Of a DNA stretch of 64,000 nucleotides, positions 24,616 to 34,206 are shown piece by piece. The first letter of the stretch is position 1, and every line of letters begins with the position of its first letter. This stretch comes from Goodfellowiella coeruleoviolacea (GTDB lineage: Bacteria > Actinomycetota > Actinomycetes > Mycobacteriales > Pseudonocardiaceae), in NCBI RefSeq assembly GCF_024171785.1, contig NZ_JAMTCK010000009.1:62001-126000 (forward strand). Direction: 5' to 3'. A model generated the notes under the pieces. The model worked only from the letters and a program-made list of their open reading frames with translations, was not told the origin of the DNA and searched no databases. The position numbers and the translations under genes are program-made.

Positions 24616-27155
24616 ACGGGTGGCGGTTCGACGCGGGCCGGTTCGTTGACGAGGTGCTCAAGCCAGTGCAGGACGGCTGGCGCCCTGACGAGGACCTGTT
24701 CCGCGTCTATCTGCTGTCCCTCGACGTGACCGATACCAGTGTGCTGCGTACCGCGCTGGACGAGGTCGGCAGGCAGTTCACCAACCAACAGTACCGTTCG
24801 TTCTCACGTGCCCTGGGCATCCTGCGCGGCCAGCACCAGGCGGCGGAGGAGGTGTTGCTCGACCGGGCGCGGCGGGAGAAACATCGGGAGCACGTCACAC
24901 AAGCGCGTGACCGGCTCGCCAACGTGGTCCGGCAGCGGCTGCACGGCGCACCGGGCTTGCCGCCGGACGAGGTGTCCGCAGTGGCACGCAGGCTGAAGGT
25001 GCCGCGTGGCGCGGTGCTGACCGCGCTGCGGGCCAACGGCGCTGATGAGCGCACACCCAGTGGCCTTCCTCCAGCACCACAGCCCGGCCGGTGGGCCGAA
25101 GTGCGGGGAATTCTGACGCGATTGCGGCACGACTCGCTGTGGGACTACCTGTCCGGGCTGGGCGGTCTGCCCACAACCGGACGACACCTGGCGGCACGAC
25201 GCGAGAAGCTGCGCGTGTCGCGGTCAGCCGAAACTGCTGCGGAGGCGACCCTGCTGCGGCTGGTTCAGGACTGGATCAACGACGGCAGTCTGACCGAGGT
25301 CCTGCGCTACGAGGCGCTGGCCCAGGTGTGGGACCGGGCGGCTTACGGGTACACCGACGCCGTTGCAGCCACCAGCGCCATGGCCGAACGGCTGCGCGAA
25401 CTGGACATCCGGATGGGCGCCGGCGAGATCGCCTACGCGGTCTGGTGTGCCCAGCAGTTCGCGGCGGGCGCGACGGAGCCCAGCTGGCAGGAGCACTACC
25501 AGCAGGCGCTCGGTGATCTCCGGCTGCGCGCCGCGCTGCTGATCCTGCAACAGCAGCCAACGCTGCCCGACGAGTGGGCGCGGCAGCGCTCCGACCTGGC
25601 CAAGCGACTGTCCGAACTGGACGACGAAATCACCAGGTGCCGCGAGTTGGAGGCCACCGATGTGGAGGCGGCGGTCACCGGGTACTACCGGATCCGGCAG
25701 GAGCTGGCTGATGACGAGATCGATGCCGCACTCGCGCGATGTCGGCCTGCCGCTCCCTCGTCCGCGCGGGCACAGACGAGCGAGGGCCGGGTTGTGGTGA
25801 CGTGGCGGCCGAGCACTGCCACCGCAGGGCGGATCACCTACCGGATTCGCCGGGGGAACACCGTGCTGGCTGAGGAGACGGCCGCCTGTGAGCTGCTCGA
25901 CCCCGAGCCGCCGAGTGGAACACCAGTGGTGTACGAGATTCACACGCTGCGCGACGGCGTTCCCTCGGCGCAGGCGACCCGCACCGATCCGGTCACCGTG
26001 CTCAGCGAGGTGCTTGATCCTCAGCTGCGAGGCGGCGTTGACGTGATCTCCGGTCGCTGGCGGCTGCCCGAGGGTGCGATTGGTGTGCTTGTCACCCGCT
26101 TCGGCCTGGCGTTCGCGGATGCCCATTTGACGACGTTCACCGATCACAACGTCGATTCTGGTCAGTCCTATGAGTACCGCATCCAGGTGCGCTACCGGCT
26201 TCCCGACGGTTCCGCGGTGCTCAGCCAGGGCGTGCTGCTGACCGCGTGCTGTCAGGAGGTGCCGGCCGGGGTCACCGACCTCATTGCGCAGCTCGACGGC
26301 GAGGAGTTGGTGGCGACGTGGACCCCGCCGCCGCGCGGTGACGTGGAACTGCTGGAGCTGCGCGAGGACGTCGATCCGCCCCGTTGCGAGGTCATGCCGG
26401 TGCACCGGGCTCGCGCCCTGGGATCCCCGGTTCGTCCAACGGGACTGTCCGGCCGCGGGTTCCTGCACGGACGCAGGCCCGCAGCCGGCAGGCGCCAGAC
26501 GGTCTTGCCGATCACGGTGCTCGGCGACCTGGCCGCGATCGGCGTGCCGTTTGCGGTCGACGCGCGGCAGTGCCCGGTCAGCGCACTGCGACTGGACCGG
26601 CTCGGCCCGACCGTGCGACTCACCTGGGCGTGGCCCACCGGCGCGACCAGTGCGCGCGTGGTCTGGCGGCGTGGAGCGAAACCGGTGGGCCCGACGGACC
26701 CGGAGGCATCCACTGTGGACATCACTCGGGTCGACTACGAAAGCCGTGGTGTCTCGATCTCGGTGCCGGAAGGCGACTACTGGTTCGGCGTGTGCACCGC
26801 GGTTTCACTCGACGGTGTGCTGAGCTTCGGCCCACTGGTGCTGCGCCAGGAGTCGGCCACCGGAACCGTCCGCTACCAGGTGCGCCGGGCCGGTCGGTTC
26901 TCGCGGCACCGCCGCACGCTGGTGGTTGAGGGTGACCACCGGGTGCCTGCGGTGGTGCTGGTCGCCAAGTCGGGTATCCGGCCAATGCACGCCGACGACG
27001 GTGAGGTCGTGCTGCACCTCGACGGCCGTGAGTCACCGCACAGCCAGGACTTCGACGTTCCCCGGCACCTGCGCAGGCCGGTTCATCTCCGGGCGTTCTC
27101 GCTGGACGAGCACGTCGTGCTGGTGCCGTCCCGCCCGGACCAGCTGATCGTGTGA
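24612..27155 (+). CDS. Large helical protein with fibronectin-like modules
   Basis: The protein has 847 residues. The first 380 are helical, with features resembling a kinase-partner or helix-turn-helix region (LKVPRGAVLTALRANG) and coiled-coil-like stretches (RSDLAKRLSELDDEITRCRE). From about 386 onwards it is beta-rich and built of fibronectin-III-like units, recognisable by repeated VVVTW-RPSTA, TYRIRRGNTVLAEE, VATWTPPPRGDVELLELRED and VRLTWAWPTGATSARVVWRR. No membrane helix is present, so it is probably cytoplasmic and a scaffold. GTG at 24612 overlaps the Hsp70 stop. I do not know a named family; the neighbour pattern is the main guide. Confidence 0.75.
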   Translation: MNGWRFDAGRFVDEVLKPVQDGWRPDEDLFRVYLLSLDVTDTSVLRTALDEVGRQFTNQQYRSFSRALGILRGQHQAAEEVLLDRARREKHREHVTQARDRLANVVRQRLHGAPGLPPDEVSAVARRLKVPRGAVLTALRANGADERTPSGLPPAPQPGRWAEVRGILTRLRHDSLWDYLSGLGGLPTTGRHLAARREKLRVSRSAETAAEATLLRLVQDWINDGSLTEVLRYEALAQVWDRAAYGYTDAVAATSAMAERLRELDIRMGAGEIAYAVWCAQQFAAGATEPSWQEHYQQALGDLRLRAALLILQQQPTLPDEWARQRSDLAKRLSELDDEITRCRELEATDVEAAVTGYYRIRQELADDEIDAALARCRPAAPSSARAQTSEGRVVVTWRPSTATAGRITYRIRRGNTVLAEETAACELLDPEPPSGTPVVYEIHTLRDGVPSAQATRTDPVTVLSEVLDPQLRGGVDVISGRWRLPEGAIGVLVTRFGLAFADAHLTTFTDHNVDSGQSYEYRIQVRYRLPDGSAVLSQGVLLTACCQEVPAGVTDLIAQLDGEELVATWTPPPRGDVELLELREDVDPPRCEVMPVHRARALGSPVRPTGLSGRGFLHGRRPAAGRRQTVLPITVLGDLAAIGVPFAVDARQCPVSALRLDRLGPTVRLTWAWPTGATSARVVWRRGAKPVGPTDPEASTVDITRVDYESRGVSISVPEGDYWFGVCTAVSLDGVLSFGPLVLRQESATGTVRYQVRRAGRFSRHRRTLVVEGDHRVPAVVLVAKSGIRPMHADDGEVVLHLDGRESPHSQDFDVPRHLRRPVHLRAFSLDEHVVLVPSRPDQLIV

Positions 27156-27164
27156 GGAACAGGG

Positions 27165-28265
27165 ATGGCCACTGTCAAATGCCCGTACTGCTGGGCAACA
27201 CACCGGCGTGCGGACCTGCAACTCCAGTGCGGGGAACGATGCGAGGAAACCGCGAGGTTTCGCACACGAGACCTCAAGAAGGGGCGCTGCCCGCACGGCA
27301 ACCTGCCACAGACCCGGCGGGTGTGCCCGTCGTGCGGCCGCGACCTGCTGCGCGAGTACGTCGACAGCGGGGGCCGCAACATCGCGATCATCGGCTCGTC
27401 GGACTCCGGTAAGAGCACCTGGGTCGGTGTGCTGGTCCATGAGTTCCAGCGCGGTCAGGTCAGCACCCGTTTTCCCGCTATGTCGCTAGACCTGCTCGGT
27501 GAGGCCTCGCGGGTGCGCTACAAGCGCGACTTCGACACACCGCTGTTCCAGCAGAGCCGCCCGGTGACTCAGACGGCATCCGCCCTGCGGACCACGCCCG
27601 AGCCACTGATGTTCAGCCTGCGCTTCCCCAGACAACGGCGGATAGGGCCGGTCAGCGTCGCTCCTGTGGTGACCGTCTTCTACGACACGGCGGGTGAGGA
27701 TGTCGCCCGGGCCCAGGCAATGGATCAGCTGATCAGCTACCTTGACGCCGCCGAGGGCATCATCCTGCTGCTCGACCCGCTGCAGATGCCGAAGGTCCGC
27801 GAACTCGTCGGCGGCACGGCCAAGACCAGGTTCACCGATCAGCTTCACGTCGTGAACCGGCTGTCGGAGTTGCTGCGAGAACGCAGTCGCACCGGGGTCA
27901 CCAAGCTGCTGCGGACACCGCTCGCGATCGCGCTCACCAAGATCGACCTGCTGCGTGACATGTTCAGCGCGGACTCACCGCTGCGCCGGCCTTCATCCCA
28001 CGACGGCTACTACGACGACGAGGACGGCCAGGACGTGCACGAGGAGGTACGCGCCTGGCTGAACCGCTGGTACGACTCGGCGTTCGACCGCACGGTGGTC
28101 AACACCTTCCACACCTACCGGTACTTCGGGCTGTCCGCGCTCGGCGCGCCGCCACTGGATGGCACGCGGCTGTCGCCCGCGGGCGTGCATCCCTACCGAC
28201 TGGAGGATCCGATGCTGTGGTTGCTGGCCCGGTTCGGTGCGATCAAGACGAAGGGAAAGCGATGA
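27165..28265 (+). CDS. Zinc-ribbon GTPase (DO-GTPase type)
   Basis: The protein has 366 residues. The N-terminus carries Cys pairs (CPYC at 6-9, CPSC at 54-57) for one or two zinc ribbons. The GTPase core has a Walker A loop GSSDSGKST (77-85), a switch/Walker B-like FYDTAGEDVARA and the specificity motif ALTKIDLL. This matches the double-GTPase-type proteins predicted by comparative genomics in NTP-dependent conflict systems, always next to a GAP1-like gene. It follows the fibronectin-like gene by 9 nt and overlaps the GAP1-like gene by 4 nt. Confidence 0.85.
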   Translation: MATVKCPYCWATHRRADLQLQCGERCEETARFRTRDLKKGRCPHGNLPQTRRVCPSCGRDLLREYVDSGGRNIAIIGSSDSGKSTWVGVLVHEFQRGQVSTRFPAMSLDLLGEASRVRYKRDFDTPLFQQSRPVTQTASALRTTPEPLMFSLRFPRQRRIGPVSVAPVVTVFYDTAGEDVARAQAMDQLISYLDAAEGIILLLDPLQMPKVRELVGGTAKTRFTDQLHVVNRLSELLRERSRTGVTKLLRTPLAIALTKIDLLRDMFSADSPLRRPSSHDGYYDDEDGQDVHEEVRAWLNRWYDSAFDRTVVNTFHTYRYFGLSALGAPPLDGTRLSPAGVHPYRLEDPMLWLLARFGAIKTKGKR

Positions 28266-30523
28266 CGGTGCGCCAGGTGCACTACACCTCGTGCGAGGAC
28301 GGCCTGGAGGGCATCCAGGGCTTCCAGATCAGCGCGATGACGCCGGGCACGCCACGGCAGCTGGTGGAACTCGCGGTCAGGGCCAGCGCCTACGAGCCGA
28401 GCCCAGGCCTGATCGGGCGGCTGGGCCACGACGACCTCACCGCGTTTCCCATCGCCTTCGGCTACCTGCCGTCCGGTCGTGGCGCCGCGCTGTTCCAGAG
28501 CCGCTACGCGGGCGCGGACTTCACCGGTCGCATGGGCAACTACTTCGCCCACGCCCTGCTGCTCGACGACGCGGAACGCGAACTCGGCGACGCACTACCG
28601 ATCGACCTTTGGCACGGCCCGGTGTGGATGGACACCAGGGCGAGCGGCAAGGACCTGCCCGAGGTCACCGCACTGCTGCCGGGACACGCGGCGACCGCGT
28701 CGAGCACTCGCCGGTTCCTGGACCGGCCCGGTGCGACCGCCCACCTGGAGCGGGTGCTGGGCGCCACACAGCGGGCACTCGCCACCGAGCGCGACCGGCT
28801 GGTGCTCGTCGTACCGGACGACGAGGTGGCCGCACAGTGGATCGCCGCCCTGTGCCGGTCGCTGCCACGTGCGCTCGGGCTGCGCGTGTCGTTCGTGACC
28901 TACACCGCGCGTCCAGAGGAGTCGGCCGCACTCGTCAGCTGCACGACGCCGGATGTGCGGCTGCCCGCCTACGGTGACTTCACCGCCATCGACCTCACCG
29001 CCGGCGTGTCGCCGGCTCAGGACGGCACCCGCTACGCTGCGGCGCTGGCTCGGCTGTGGGAACGCGACGAGGTCGCCGCGGCCCTGGACCTCGCGGCTCA
29101 GGTCACCCCGGCGGTGACCGCGGCGGAACTGGATGTACTCGCGGTCCTGCTGGAGCTGGCGTTCGACCTGCCGGTCGCCGTGCCCCCCGGTGAAAGCCTG
29201 CTCGTGGACGCCGTGCAGTTCGCTGTGGACCGGATGCCGAAGCGGCTGCCCGGCCACGCCTGGAGTCGCATCGCCGACCAGGTCCAGGACGGCGGCGGCC
29301 CGGCGAACCCAGCTGCCTGGTCGGCGGCACTCCGCACGGCATGGCAACAGGGTGAACCAGTGCCTGCGACGCTCTTCGGCACGTACTTCGTCGCGGTGCT
29401 GCGAGGTGCCGAACGACGACTCTGGCTACCCACGCTGTCCACCGCAGACCTGACGGACGTCGCGGAGAACGTTGTGCTGCCCGAACTCGCCGGGCCGTCC
29501 TCGGCCGCGCTGGGAGAGTGGCTGTCCGAGCAGCCCGAACTGCTCGACGCCCTGGTGCGAGTGCTGGAGCAGAGGCTGGTCGACCCGCAGGAGGCCTGCA
29601 GGCTGGCGGCGACGCTGCCACTCGCCGCCGCCCAGTTGCTCACCAAGAAGGCGGGTGAGCAGATCAGGCTGCTGACCGACCTGGTGCTGGCCAGGCACGG
29701 TGCGCTCGACCGGGTTGAGGTGGCGGTGGCGGCCACCCGACGCGGTTCGGGCGAGGTGCGCCACCTCGGCGCCGTGCTGTGGCCGGAAGACCCGACCACC
29801 GACGACTGCCTCCGGCTGCTACGCCACCTGCCCCCCGAGGCGCTGGTGGACAGCGGCCTCGCCACGCGCATCACCGCACGGGTCCTGAGCCTGGCGAGCT
29901 ACGACCGTGCCAGCGCTAAGGAGAAGCAGCTCGTGGAGGCACTGTTGGACTCTCCGGTCGCGGCACGGCTACCGCAACACAAGCTCGCCGAGCTGGAAGC
30001 GGCACGGCTGGTCACGCACTTTCACCGTTCGGCACCGGGCCCGGGTAGCGAACTGGCCGTGCTGTCCGGCATCGAGACCGCGGCTGCTCTGCAGGGCGAG
30101 ATCGGCCAGCGGCTGCTGGTGAGCATCGCGTCCTTCGTGATGCGGGGCGACCCAAAAATCCACAAAGGACTATTCGGTGCCGCTGTCACGGAGCATGGTT
30201 CGGTGTTCCTTCCCTCCTACCAGGAGGCCGCGCGCACGGTGTTGGCAACGGCACCGGCACGCCAGGTGGCGGCGGTGGTTGTCGCCTGGTTCGACGCGAC
30301 AGGTCCGTCCACTCGCGACCGACTAGTCAACGACACGCTCGCAACCGCGCTGCGCAAGCGAAAGCGCAAGCACCTGGACCGCATCGGCAGCGCACTCCGG
30401 CCCATGGCCGACGCGCTGGGTGTTGCCGCACCCAAACCGAACTGGGCCCGGTGGTGGCAGAGCTGGCGAGTGCGGCACGAACGCCGCGGCCTGCTCGCCC
30501 TGCTCGGGCTGCGGAAGAGGTGA
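28262..30523 (+). CDS. GTPase-associated protein 1 (GAP1)-like
   Basis: The protein has 753 residues. The N-terminal 200 residues fit the GAP1 N-terminal domain: VRQVHYTSCEDGLEGIQGFQ, then AFGYLPSGRGAALFQSRYAG and GRMGNYFAHALLLDD. The remainder is a long helical region that ends in a basic segment (ALRKRKRKHLDRIGSAL). The name comes from its constant association with the zinc-ribbon GTPase. It is proposed to regulate or assemble the GTPase, but biochemical proof is lacking to my knowledge. The ATG at 28262 overlaps the previous stop; the frame is open upstream but has no better start. Confidence 0.8.
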   Translation: MTVRQVHYTSCEDGLEGIQGFQISAMTPGTPRQLVELAVRASAYEPSPGLIGRLGHDDLTAFPIAFGYLPSGRGAALFQSRYAGADFTGRMGNYFAHALLLDDAERELGDALPIDLWHGPVWMDTRASGKDLPEVTALLPGHAATASSTRRFLDRPGATAHLERVLGATQRALATERDRLVLVVPDDEVAAQWIAALCRSLPRALGLRVSFVTYTARPEESAALVSCTTPDVRLPAYGDFTAIDLTAGVSPAQDGTRYAAALARLWERDEVAAALDLAAQVTPAVTAAELDVLAVLLELAFDLPVAVPPGESLLVDAVQFAVDRMPKRLPGHAWSRIADQVQDGGGPANPAAWSAALRTAWQQGEPVPATLFGTYFVAVLRGAERRLWLPTLSTADLTDVAENVVLPELAGPSSAALGEWLSEQPELLDALVRVLEQRLVDPQEACRLAATLPLAAAQLLTKKAGEQIRLLTDLVLARHGALDRVEVAVAATRRGSGEVRHLGAVLWPEDPTTDDCLRLLRHLPPEALVDSGLATRITARVLSLASYDRASAKEKQLVEALLDSPVAARLPQHKLAELEAARLVTHFHRSAPGPGSELAVLSGIETAAALQGEIGQRLLVSIASFVMRGDPKIHKGLFGAAVTEHGSVFLPSYQEAARTVLATAPARQVAAVVVAWFDATGPSTRDRLVNDTLATALRKRKRKHLDRIGSALRPMADALGVAAPKPNWARWWQSWRVRHERRGLLALLGLRKR

Positions 30524-30526
30524 CCC

Positions 30527-32134
30527 GTGTACTACCTCCTCATCGCTCTGTTCCTGATCATTGTGATCGTCACCCCCTACGTGGTGGCTCTGACATTCAT
30601 CGGTAGCAGCATCGTCGGGCTCGGTGTCGGAGTGGTCGAGTACGTCACGGCCGCGTTGGCGGGATTCACCCCTCGCGCCCCGATCGGGCACCTGCGCATC
30701 GACCCGCCCGAGCCATCCCGAGACGGCCCCGATCCGGCGTTTCGCAGCTACTACGCCGGGCCTGTGCTGTGGGACTACCTGAACATCCTTCGCACGGCCA
30801 TCACCCGGATGTGGGCGAAAATCCTCAGCGCGCCCACGACTCCCACCCCGGTCTCATCACCCCTGGTTCGCCGGGCGTGGCTGTGGGCCTCCAACACCGA
30901 GTGGCCACGTTGGTTCGCCTACCCGGTGGCCGCCGGGATCACCGCGGGTCTGGTCGGCGGTGGCGCCTGCGCCATCGGGCTCGTGGCGTTTGCCTCACTG
31001 GTCTTCCTGCTCCTGCTGCTGGTGCTCGTTGCTAGCGCGCTGCTGATGGCCTCAGGCTCGTGGGTAGTGGAGTACGTCGTGCTGTTCCTGCGCGGCATCA
31101 CGATCGAATGCCCGTCCTGCCACGAAAAGGTGACTCGACCGGTTTACCGGTGTCCCGCCCCGGAGTGCGGTGCCGCGCACCGCAGCCTGGTACCGGGCAC
31201 CACGGGCGTGCTGCGCCGGACGTGCGCGTGCCACACCACACTGCCCACGCTGTTGGCACTGGGCAAGAGCAGGCTGCGGGCGCAGTGCGCCCGGTGCGGC
31301 TTCGAATTGCCCACCAAGGGCCTCACTGCGCCAACCGTGCACATCCCGGTGATCGCCGGCCCGAAGGCGGGAAAGTCGGTCTTCATACAGAGCGCGGTGT
31401 CCCGACTGATGCTGCGTGGCGACGGGTTCGAGTTCGCTGACGAGCGAGCGAAAGAGTCCTTCGAGCGCAACATCGAACTGGGCGTGCACCAGGATCCGAG
31501 CCGTGCGCTCAAGACAGCGGTGGTCAATCCGCGGGCGCACACCGTGTTCGTCGGCGCTGAGGGCAGCCGCGCCCGCCGGCTGCTCTACCTCTACGACCCC
31601 GCGGGCGAGCGAGTGGAGAGCGTTGACCACCTGGCCGACGCACAGTTCCTGGCGTTCACCAAGGGGGTCGTCTTCATCGTCGACCCGTTCTCGTTGCGCC
31701 AGGTGCGGTCCGGCACGCCACGGGCGGTTCTGGGTCGCGTGAGTGCGTCGAACACCGCCCCCAAGGAGGTGCTGGAGAGGTTCGTCGAGGCACTGGCCGA
31801 GCGCGGATTCTCCTGGCGTGGCAGCCGAATCAGCATCCCGGTCGCGGTGGTGCTGACCAAGTGCGACGGCCTGCTCGACCCGTCCGGCCCGAGCCACCCG
31901 TACGCGGCGCGCTCCGCGTCATCGCGCGAGGAACGCGCGCTGGCCATCCGGTCTTGGTTGACCGGGATGGGCCAGCACGAGCTTTTGTCCTCTTTGGACA
32001 ACCACTTCGCCAAGGTGTCCTACTTCGCCGTCAGCATCCAGGACTCCGTCGAAGTCAGGCGGCACGGTGCCGTCATCAACGACGACCCGGCCACTCCGCT
32101 GCTGTGGCTGTTGAACGGGAAGGTGCCCGCATGA
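30527..32134 (+). CDS. Membrane-anchored zinc-ribbon GTPase (DO-GTPase type)
   Basis: The protein has 535 residues. One N-terminal helix and a helical hairpin near 125-185 (VAAGITAGLVGGGACAIGLV and FLLLLLVLVASALLMASGSW) anchor it. Zinc-ribbon Cys pairs follow (CPSC, CPAPEC, CAC, CARC). The P-loop is AGPKAGKSVF, with a DPAGE switch (YLYDPAGERVES) and TKCDGL as base-recognition motif. It is a distant partner of the soluble GTPase at 27165. The two may form the pair the system is built around, one at the membrane. GTG at 30527 has GAAGAGG upstream. Confidence 0.85.
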   Translation: MYYLLIALFLIIVIVTPYVVALTFIGSSIVGLGVGVVEYVTAALAGFTPRAPIGHLRIDPPEPSRDGPDPAFRSYYAGPVLWDYLNILRTAITRMWAKILSAPTTPTPVSSPLVRRAWLWASNTEWPRWFAYPVAAGITAGLVGGGACAIGLVAFASLVFLLLLLVLVASALLMASGSWVVEYVVLFLRGITIECPSCHEKVTRPVYRCPAPECGAAHRSLVPGTTGVLRRTCACHTTLPTLLALGKSRLRAQCARCGFELPTKGLTAPTVHIPVIAGPKAGKSVFIQSAVSRLMLRGDGFEFADERAKESFERNIELGVHQDPSRALKTAVVNPRAHTVFVGAEGSRARRLLYLYDPAGERVESVDHLADAQFLAFTKGVVFIVDPFSLRQVRSGTPRAVLGRVSASNTAPKEVLERFVEALAERGFSWRGSRISIPVAVVLTKCDGLLDPSGPSHPYAARSASSREERALAIRSWLTGMGQHELLSSLDNHFAKVSYFAVSIQDSVEVRRHGAVINDDPATPLLWLLNGKVPA

Positions 32135-32268
32135 GTGACCGGATTCCCGCCGCGGTCGTTGCTGGCCGCAAGGTGGCGATGGTCCTGCTCGTGACCGCCA
32201 TGGTGCTCACCGTGTTGTGCGCGCTCTGGCTCGTGTCGCTGGCGGTCACGGCGCCGGCGGTGGTGTGA
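32131..32268 (+). CDS. Small single-helix membrane protein
   Basis: The protein has 45 residues and one strong membrane helix (VAMVLLVTAMVLTVLCALWL). The ATG overlaps the stop of the membrane GTPase (ATGA), so it is coupled to the operon and ends it. It overlaps the convergent GrpE-like gene by 23 nt. It may stabilise the membrane GTPase, but nothing more can be said. Confidence 0.6.
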   Translation: MSDRIPAAVVAGRKVAMVLLVTAMVLTVLCALWLVSLAVTAPAVV

Positions 32269-32734
32269 ACTTGTACACGACGACCTCTGCGAACCGGACG
32301 ACGTTGCCGTCCACCCGGTATCCAGGACGCCTGGCCTCGGCGATCCGGCCATCCTGGTCGGTGTTCTCGGTTGGCCGCGTCCCGACCGAGCGTTGCTCGT
32401 GGCGGTCGAACGCGGCACCCACCTCGGCGTGGAACTCCTCAACCCCCTGGCGGTCCAGCAGGAGCGTGACGTCCTCGACGATCTCGTCGCACAACCGCGT
32501 GAGGTCGACGTGGCCTGCCTCGGCCAGCGAGGTCCGCCGGCTGCGCCAGTCGTCGGCCAGTTTCACCAGTTCCCGCAGCGCGGGCTGCAGCGTCCGCCGC
32601 GCCTCCGCCGCGCGCAGCTGCTCGTTCTCGGTGTGCAGTCGGTCGATGACCTCGTTGAGGAACTTGCTCTGCGCGTGCAGTCCAGCCAGGTCGGACTGGA
32701 TACCGGTCAACACCCGTTCAAGGTTTTCTTCCAC
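32246..32734 (-). CDS. GrpE-like nucleotide exchange factor
   Basis: The protein has about 162 residues. The long N-terminal coiled coil (VLTGIQSDLAGLHAQSKFLN, RLHTENEQLRAAEARRTLQP) is followed by LRELVKLADDWRSRRTSLAE and a small beta domain with HAEVGAAFDRHEQRSV and RFAEVVVYKF at the end. This is the layout of GrpE, which releases ADP from Hsp70. The likely partner is the Hsp70-like protein at 23041, not housekeeping DnaK. The gene points against the operon. GTG at 32734 was chosen. In-frame starts back to 32785 exist but also lack a good ribosome site. Confidence 0.75.
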   Translation of the reverse strand: MEENLERVLTGIQSDLAGLHAQSKFLNEVIDRLHTENEQLRAAEARRTLQPALRELVKLADDWRSRRTSLAEAGHVDLTRLCDEIVEDVTLLLDRQGVEEFHAEVGAAFDRHEQRSVGTRPTENTDQDGRIAEARRPGYRVDGNVVRFAEVVVYKFTPPPAP

Positions 32735-32841
32735 ATGGCCAAGATAAACGGTTCTCGCACCTGCTGGCAAGCATTTGGGCGGCAATGAGAACGAGGTTCG
32801 ACGATTCGTCGAACCTCTACTCGATAATTCTTGGAGAACTC

Positions 32842-34206
32842 GTGAGTGGTATCTTCATCAATTACCGCAGAGGCGATCACGAGACTTTCGTGGCAGCTCT
32901 GGCGGACCGTCTCGCCGCCCATTTCGGATCCGATCAGGTCTTTGTGGACCACCAGATGCGGGTCGGCACTCGATATCCGGACGAGCTGCGTCGCCACCTG
33001 CGTGCGTGCGACGTGCTGGTGGTCGTAGTTCACCGACAATGGCTCTCTGACCTGCATGAACGATTGTGTCGCGAGGGGCTCGACTGGGTGCGTCACGAGA
33101 TCGCCATCGCGCTGGAGCTAGGTAAGCCGATCGTCCAGGCGCTGCTGGGAAACGCCACACCTCCGATTCGCGAAGAACTACCGGACGATATCGCGGAACT
33201 CGCGTTGCGCCAGGCAGCCGAAATACGCGCGGCACACCTGGCTGGCGACCTCGAGCGACTGTTTCAGGAACTTGCGCGACACGTGGCGCCGATTCAGTCG
33301 ACGAAACCGCGGAAGGCGCCCAAGCAAAATCGGAAGCGACTTCTGCCTGCCATCGCGCTGAGGGCTTGCGGTGCATTGTCACTTCCGTTGTTATTCGCCC
33401 TGACACTCGGCGGAAAATGGCGCGACTTCGCGAGCGTGGCAATGCTGTCACTAGTCCTGATGCTGATCGGAGTCGGAATGGTGGGGATACAGTTGCTCGT
33501 GCGGCGACGAACCTTCCAGTGGGAGCGTCAGGTAGGTGTGTTGCCGTTCCGGCAATACGTCCGCAAGACGTGGATCATCCTCGTGCTGCCGTTCGGCATC
33601 CTGGTGAACGGGCTGGTCGAATTCGTCAACGAGGGTGGCGCCCTGGCCCTGCGGATCACCCTGGTGTTTGTGGTGGTGGCGTTCCTCGTGTTCTTCGTAC
33701 AGCGCGCCTCCGACGAGCGAGACGAGCAGGAACAGGAATGGCCCCCGGCACCGTCCTTCGAACCGTACCTGTTTCGACGCGCGGCGGCTCGGCTGCACGA
33801 ACTGCTGACGGCACACCCGGACTGGCGCCCGCCCCGCTCCCGCCAGCAGCAACAGGACGCGGAGCAGATATACCGGGACCTGGAGAAGACCAGGCTTGGG
33901 CTGATCGGGCGGCGGAACTGGAACTGGCGAACCTGGCTGTGGTCATGCCACTCCACGGTGCCCGCGAACTACCTCGGCTGGACGGGGAGTATCCTCGGGC
34001 TGGTCGGGACCGCCGAAGCACTGTGTCCGACCGAAACCTCGTTCCAGTTCCACGTCGTGGTTGGTGCTATGGCACTACTCGCTGTCGGGCTGGCGGCCGC
34101 CGCACTCGTGCTGGACCGGGCCATGCACCGGCAGCACGATACCCTGCTGGTGGCAGAACTCGAGGAGTGGCAAGCCAAATTGAGGCCCCTGGTGTTCGCC
34201 GAGTGA
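32842..34206 (+). CDS. TIR-domain membrane protein
   Basis: The protein has 454 residues. The TIR domain (1-135) starts SGIFINYRRGDHETFVAAL, has VFVDHQMRVGTRYPDEL as BB-loop region and the W-x-x-x-E motif in DWVRHEIAIAL (W82, E86), whose Glu is catalytic in TIR NADases. Three or four membrane helices follow (around 185-245 and 255-300), then a cytoplasmic helical segment and a final helical hairpin near 390-430. GTG at 32842 has GGAG 6 nt upstream. It lies right behind the GTPase operon and probably acts as its effector, by NAD depletion or signalling. That link is inference. Confidence 0.88.
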   Translation: MSGIFINYRRGDHETFVAALADRLAAHFGSDQVFVDHQMRVGTRYPDELRRHLRACDVLVVVVHRQWLSDLHERLCREGLDWVRHEIAIALELGKPIVQALLGNATPPIREELPDDIAELALRQAAEIRAAHLAGDLERLFQELARHVAPIQSTKPRKAPKQNRKRLLPAIALRACGALSLPLLFALTLGGKWRDFASVAMLSLVLMLIGVGMVGIQLLVRRRTFQWERQVGVLPFRQYVRKTWIILVLPFGILVNGLVEFVNEGGALALRITLVFVVVAFLVFFVQRASDERDEQEQEWPPAPSFEPYLFRRAAARLHELLTAHPDWRPPRSRQQQQDAEQIYRDLEKTRLGLIGRRNWNWRTWLWSCHSTVPANYLGWTGSILGLVGTAEALCPTETSFQFHVVVGAMALLAVGLAAAALVLDRAMHRQHDTLLVAELEEWQAKLRPLVFAE

